Assembly (NCBI GenBank): GCA_027325115.1
Contig: DAHWFG010000268.1
Location: 1-15,099 of the forward strand
Reading direction: 5' to 3'
Source of the DNA: JAKBCQ01 sp021807585
GTDB lineage: Bacteria; Planctomycetota; Planctomycetia; Isosphaerales; Isosphaeraceae
DNA length: 15,099 nt
Made by a program: the position numbers and the translations under genes. The number at the start of each line of letters is the position of its first letter. Within the stretch, counting starts at the first letter, position 1. Shown here piece after piece: positions 14,827 through 15,099 of the stretch. The notes below the pieces were generated by a model. The model did no database searches, was not told the origin of the DNA, and was given only the letters and a program-made list of their open reading frames with translations.

Positions 14827-14881
14827 ATTTCACTGATTCCGCCTCGGATCGGTGAAATTCACGAGAGATTCAATATCTCGT
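14827..14881. repeat. Two adjacent inverted repeats upstream of the lipoprotein gene
   Basis: The first is ATTTCAC (14827-14833) with GTGAAAT (14852-14858), continued inward by GAT/ATC and CCG/CGG with one bulged base and a CCT loop, about 14 paired bases in all. The second is ACGAGA (14861-14866) with TCTCGT (14876-14881), continued inward by AT/AT after one mismatch. Neither is followed by a T-run. They could be a bidirectional terminator, an operator or RNA structure in the leader of the next gene. Confidence 0.5.
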
Positions 14882-14995
14882 CATCATAGTCGAGGAATCG
14901 CCGGATAAATTCTCCCTCACGTTCGGTCGAAGCCGCCGGAACGTGCGTCGCGCCCGCGGCGACGACGAGCCGCGATGACTAATCGGGAGATTATC

Positions 14996-15099
14996 ATGAT
15001 AACGAATGCATTGAAAATTGCGCTCGGATTGATTTGCGCGACGTCGTTCGTCTCGTGCGGCGACAAGCACGGGCTCGTTCCGGTTTCGGGGAAGGTGCT
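14996..15099 (+). CDS. Planctomycete-type lipoprotein (partial, runs off right edge)
   Basis: An ATG at 14996, with GGGAGA 5 nt upstream, opens a frame without stop to the window edge (34 complete codons). The peptide MITNALKIALGLICATSFVS ends at a lipobox-type cysteine (FVSC, residue 21), so signal peptidase II cleavage and lipid attachment are expected. The mature start CGDKHGLVPVSGKV resembles the many planctomycete lipoproteins whose first strand reads PVSGKVTLDG, belonging to a carboxypeptidase-regulatory-like beta domain. That domain is cut off here, so the class is a strong guess and the function unknown. The gene lies in the same direction as the cupin gene, but 292 nt away behind hairpins, so it is likely a separate unit. 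Confidence 0.75.
   Translation, partial: MITNALKIALGLICATSFVSCGDKHGLVPVSGKV

Noticed and set aside
1..15099. CRISPR arrays, insertion sequences or prophage genes
   Set aside because: No regularly spaced direct repeats, transposase motifs, terminal inverted repeats or phage proteins were seen.

Overview
The window reads as a piece of a GC-rich Planctomycetota chromosome. The evidence is the gene families: a TPR plus FG-GAP/ASPIC-UnbV protein of the CRTAC1 type, a DUF1501 protein with a twin-arginine signal, a large secreted DUF1549/DUF1553 protein with haem-type motifs, and a small lipoprotein beginning in the style of planctomycete carboxypeptidase-regulatory-like lipoproteins. The DNA is also conspicuously rich in GATCG/CGATCG words and carries short AT-rich patches inside otherwise GC-rich genes. 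I cannot name a genus.

Layout. Positions 1-2672 (minus strand) hold the start of an exported or anchored protein that runs off the left edge, and upstream of it the CRTAC1-like protein. A divergent intergenic region (2673-3154) carries a good sigma70-like promoter for a plus-strand operon of three genes (3155-5888). This operon encodes an ABC exporter: an ATPase and two six-helix permeases of the COG4586/COG4587/COG3694 type. Converging on it from the right is a minus-strand pair (5944-9957): the DUF1549/DUF1553 protein followed after 48 nt by DUF1501. This is the classic planctomycete pair of exported proteins.

The most notable locus is 10243-10669. A tRNA-Lys(UUU) gene with its own promoter is split in the anticodon loop, between positions 34 and 35, by a 290-nt group I intron. 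Pairings P1 to P10 can be drawn by hand: P3, P4, P6, P7, P8 and P9 all have clean complementary strands, and the conserved P7 strands (R and S elements) are present. There is no homing endonuclease. The core resembles the IC3 introns of cyanobacterial tRNA-Leu(UAA), and the insertion site and 5' flank match that intron too, but the host tRNA is different.

Downstream on the plus strand (10933-14703) come a short-chain dehydrogenase, a large secreted GH51-type alpha-L-arabinofuranosidase with two inserted beta-sandwich-like regions, and a small cupin, spaced 60-70 nt apart and possibly co-transcribed. An intergenic stretch with two adjacent hairpins then leads into a lipoprotein gene cut by the right edge.
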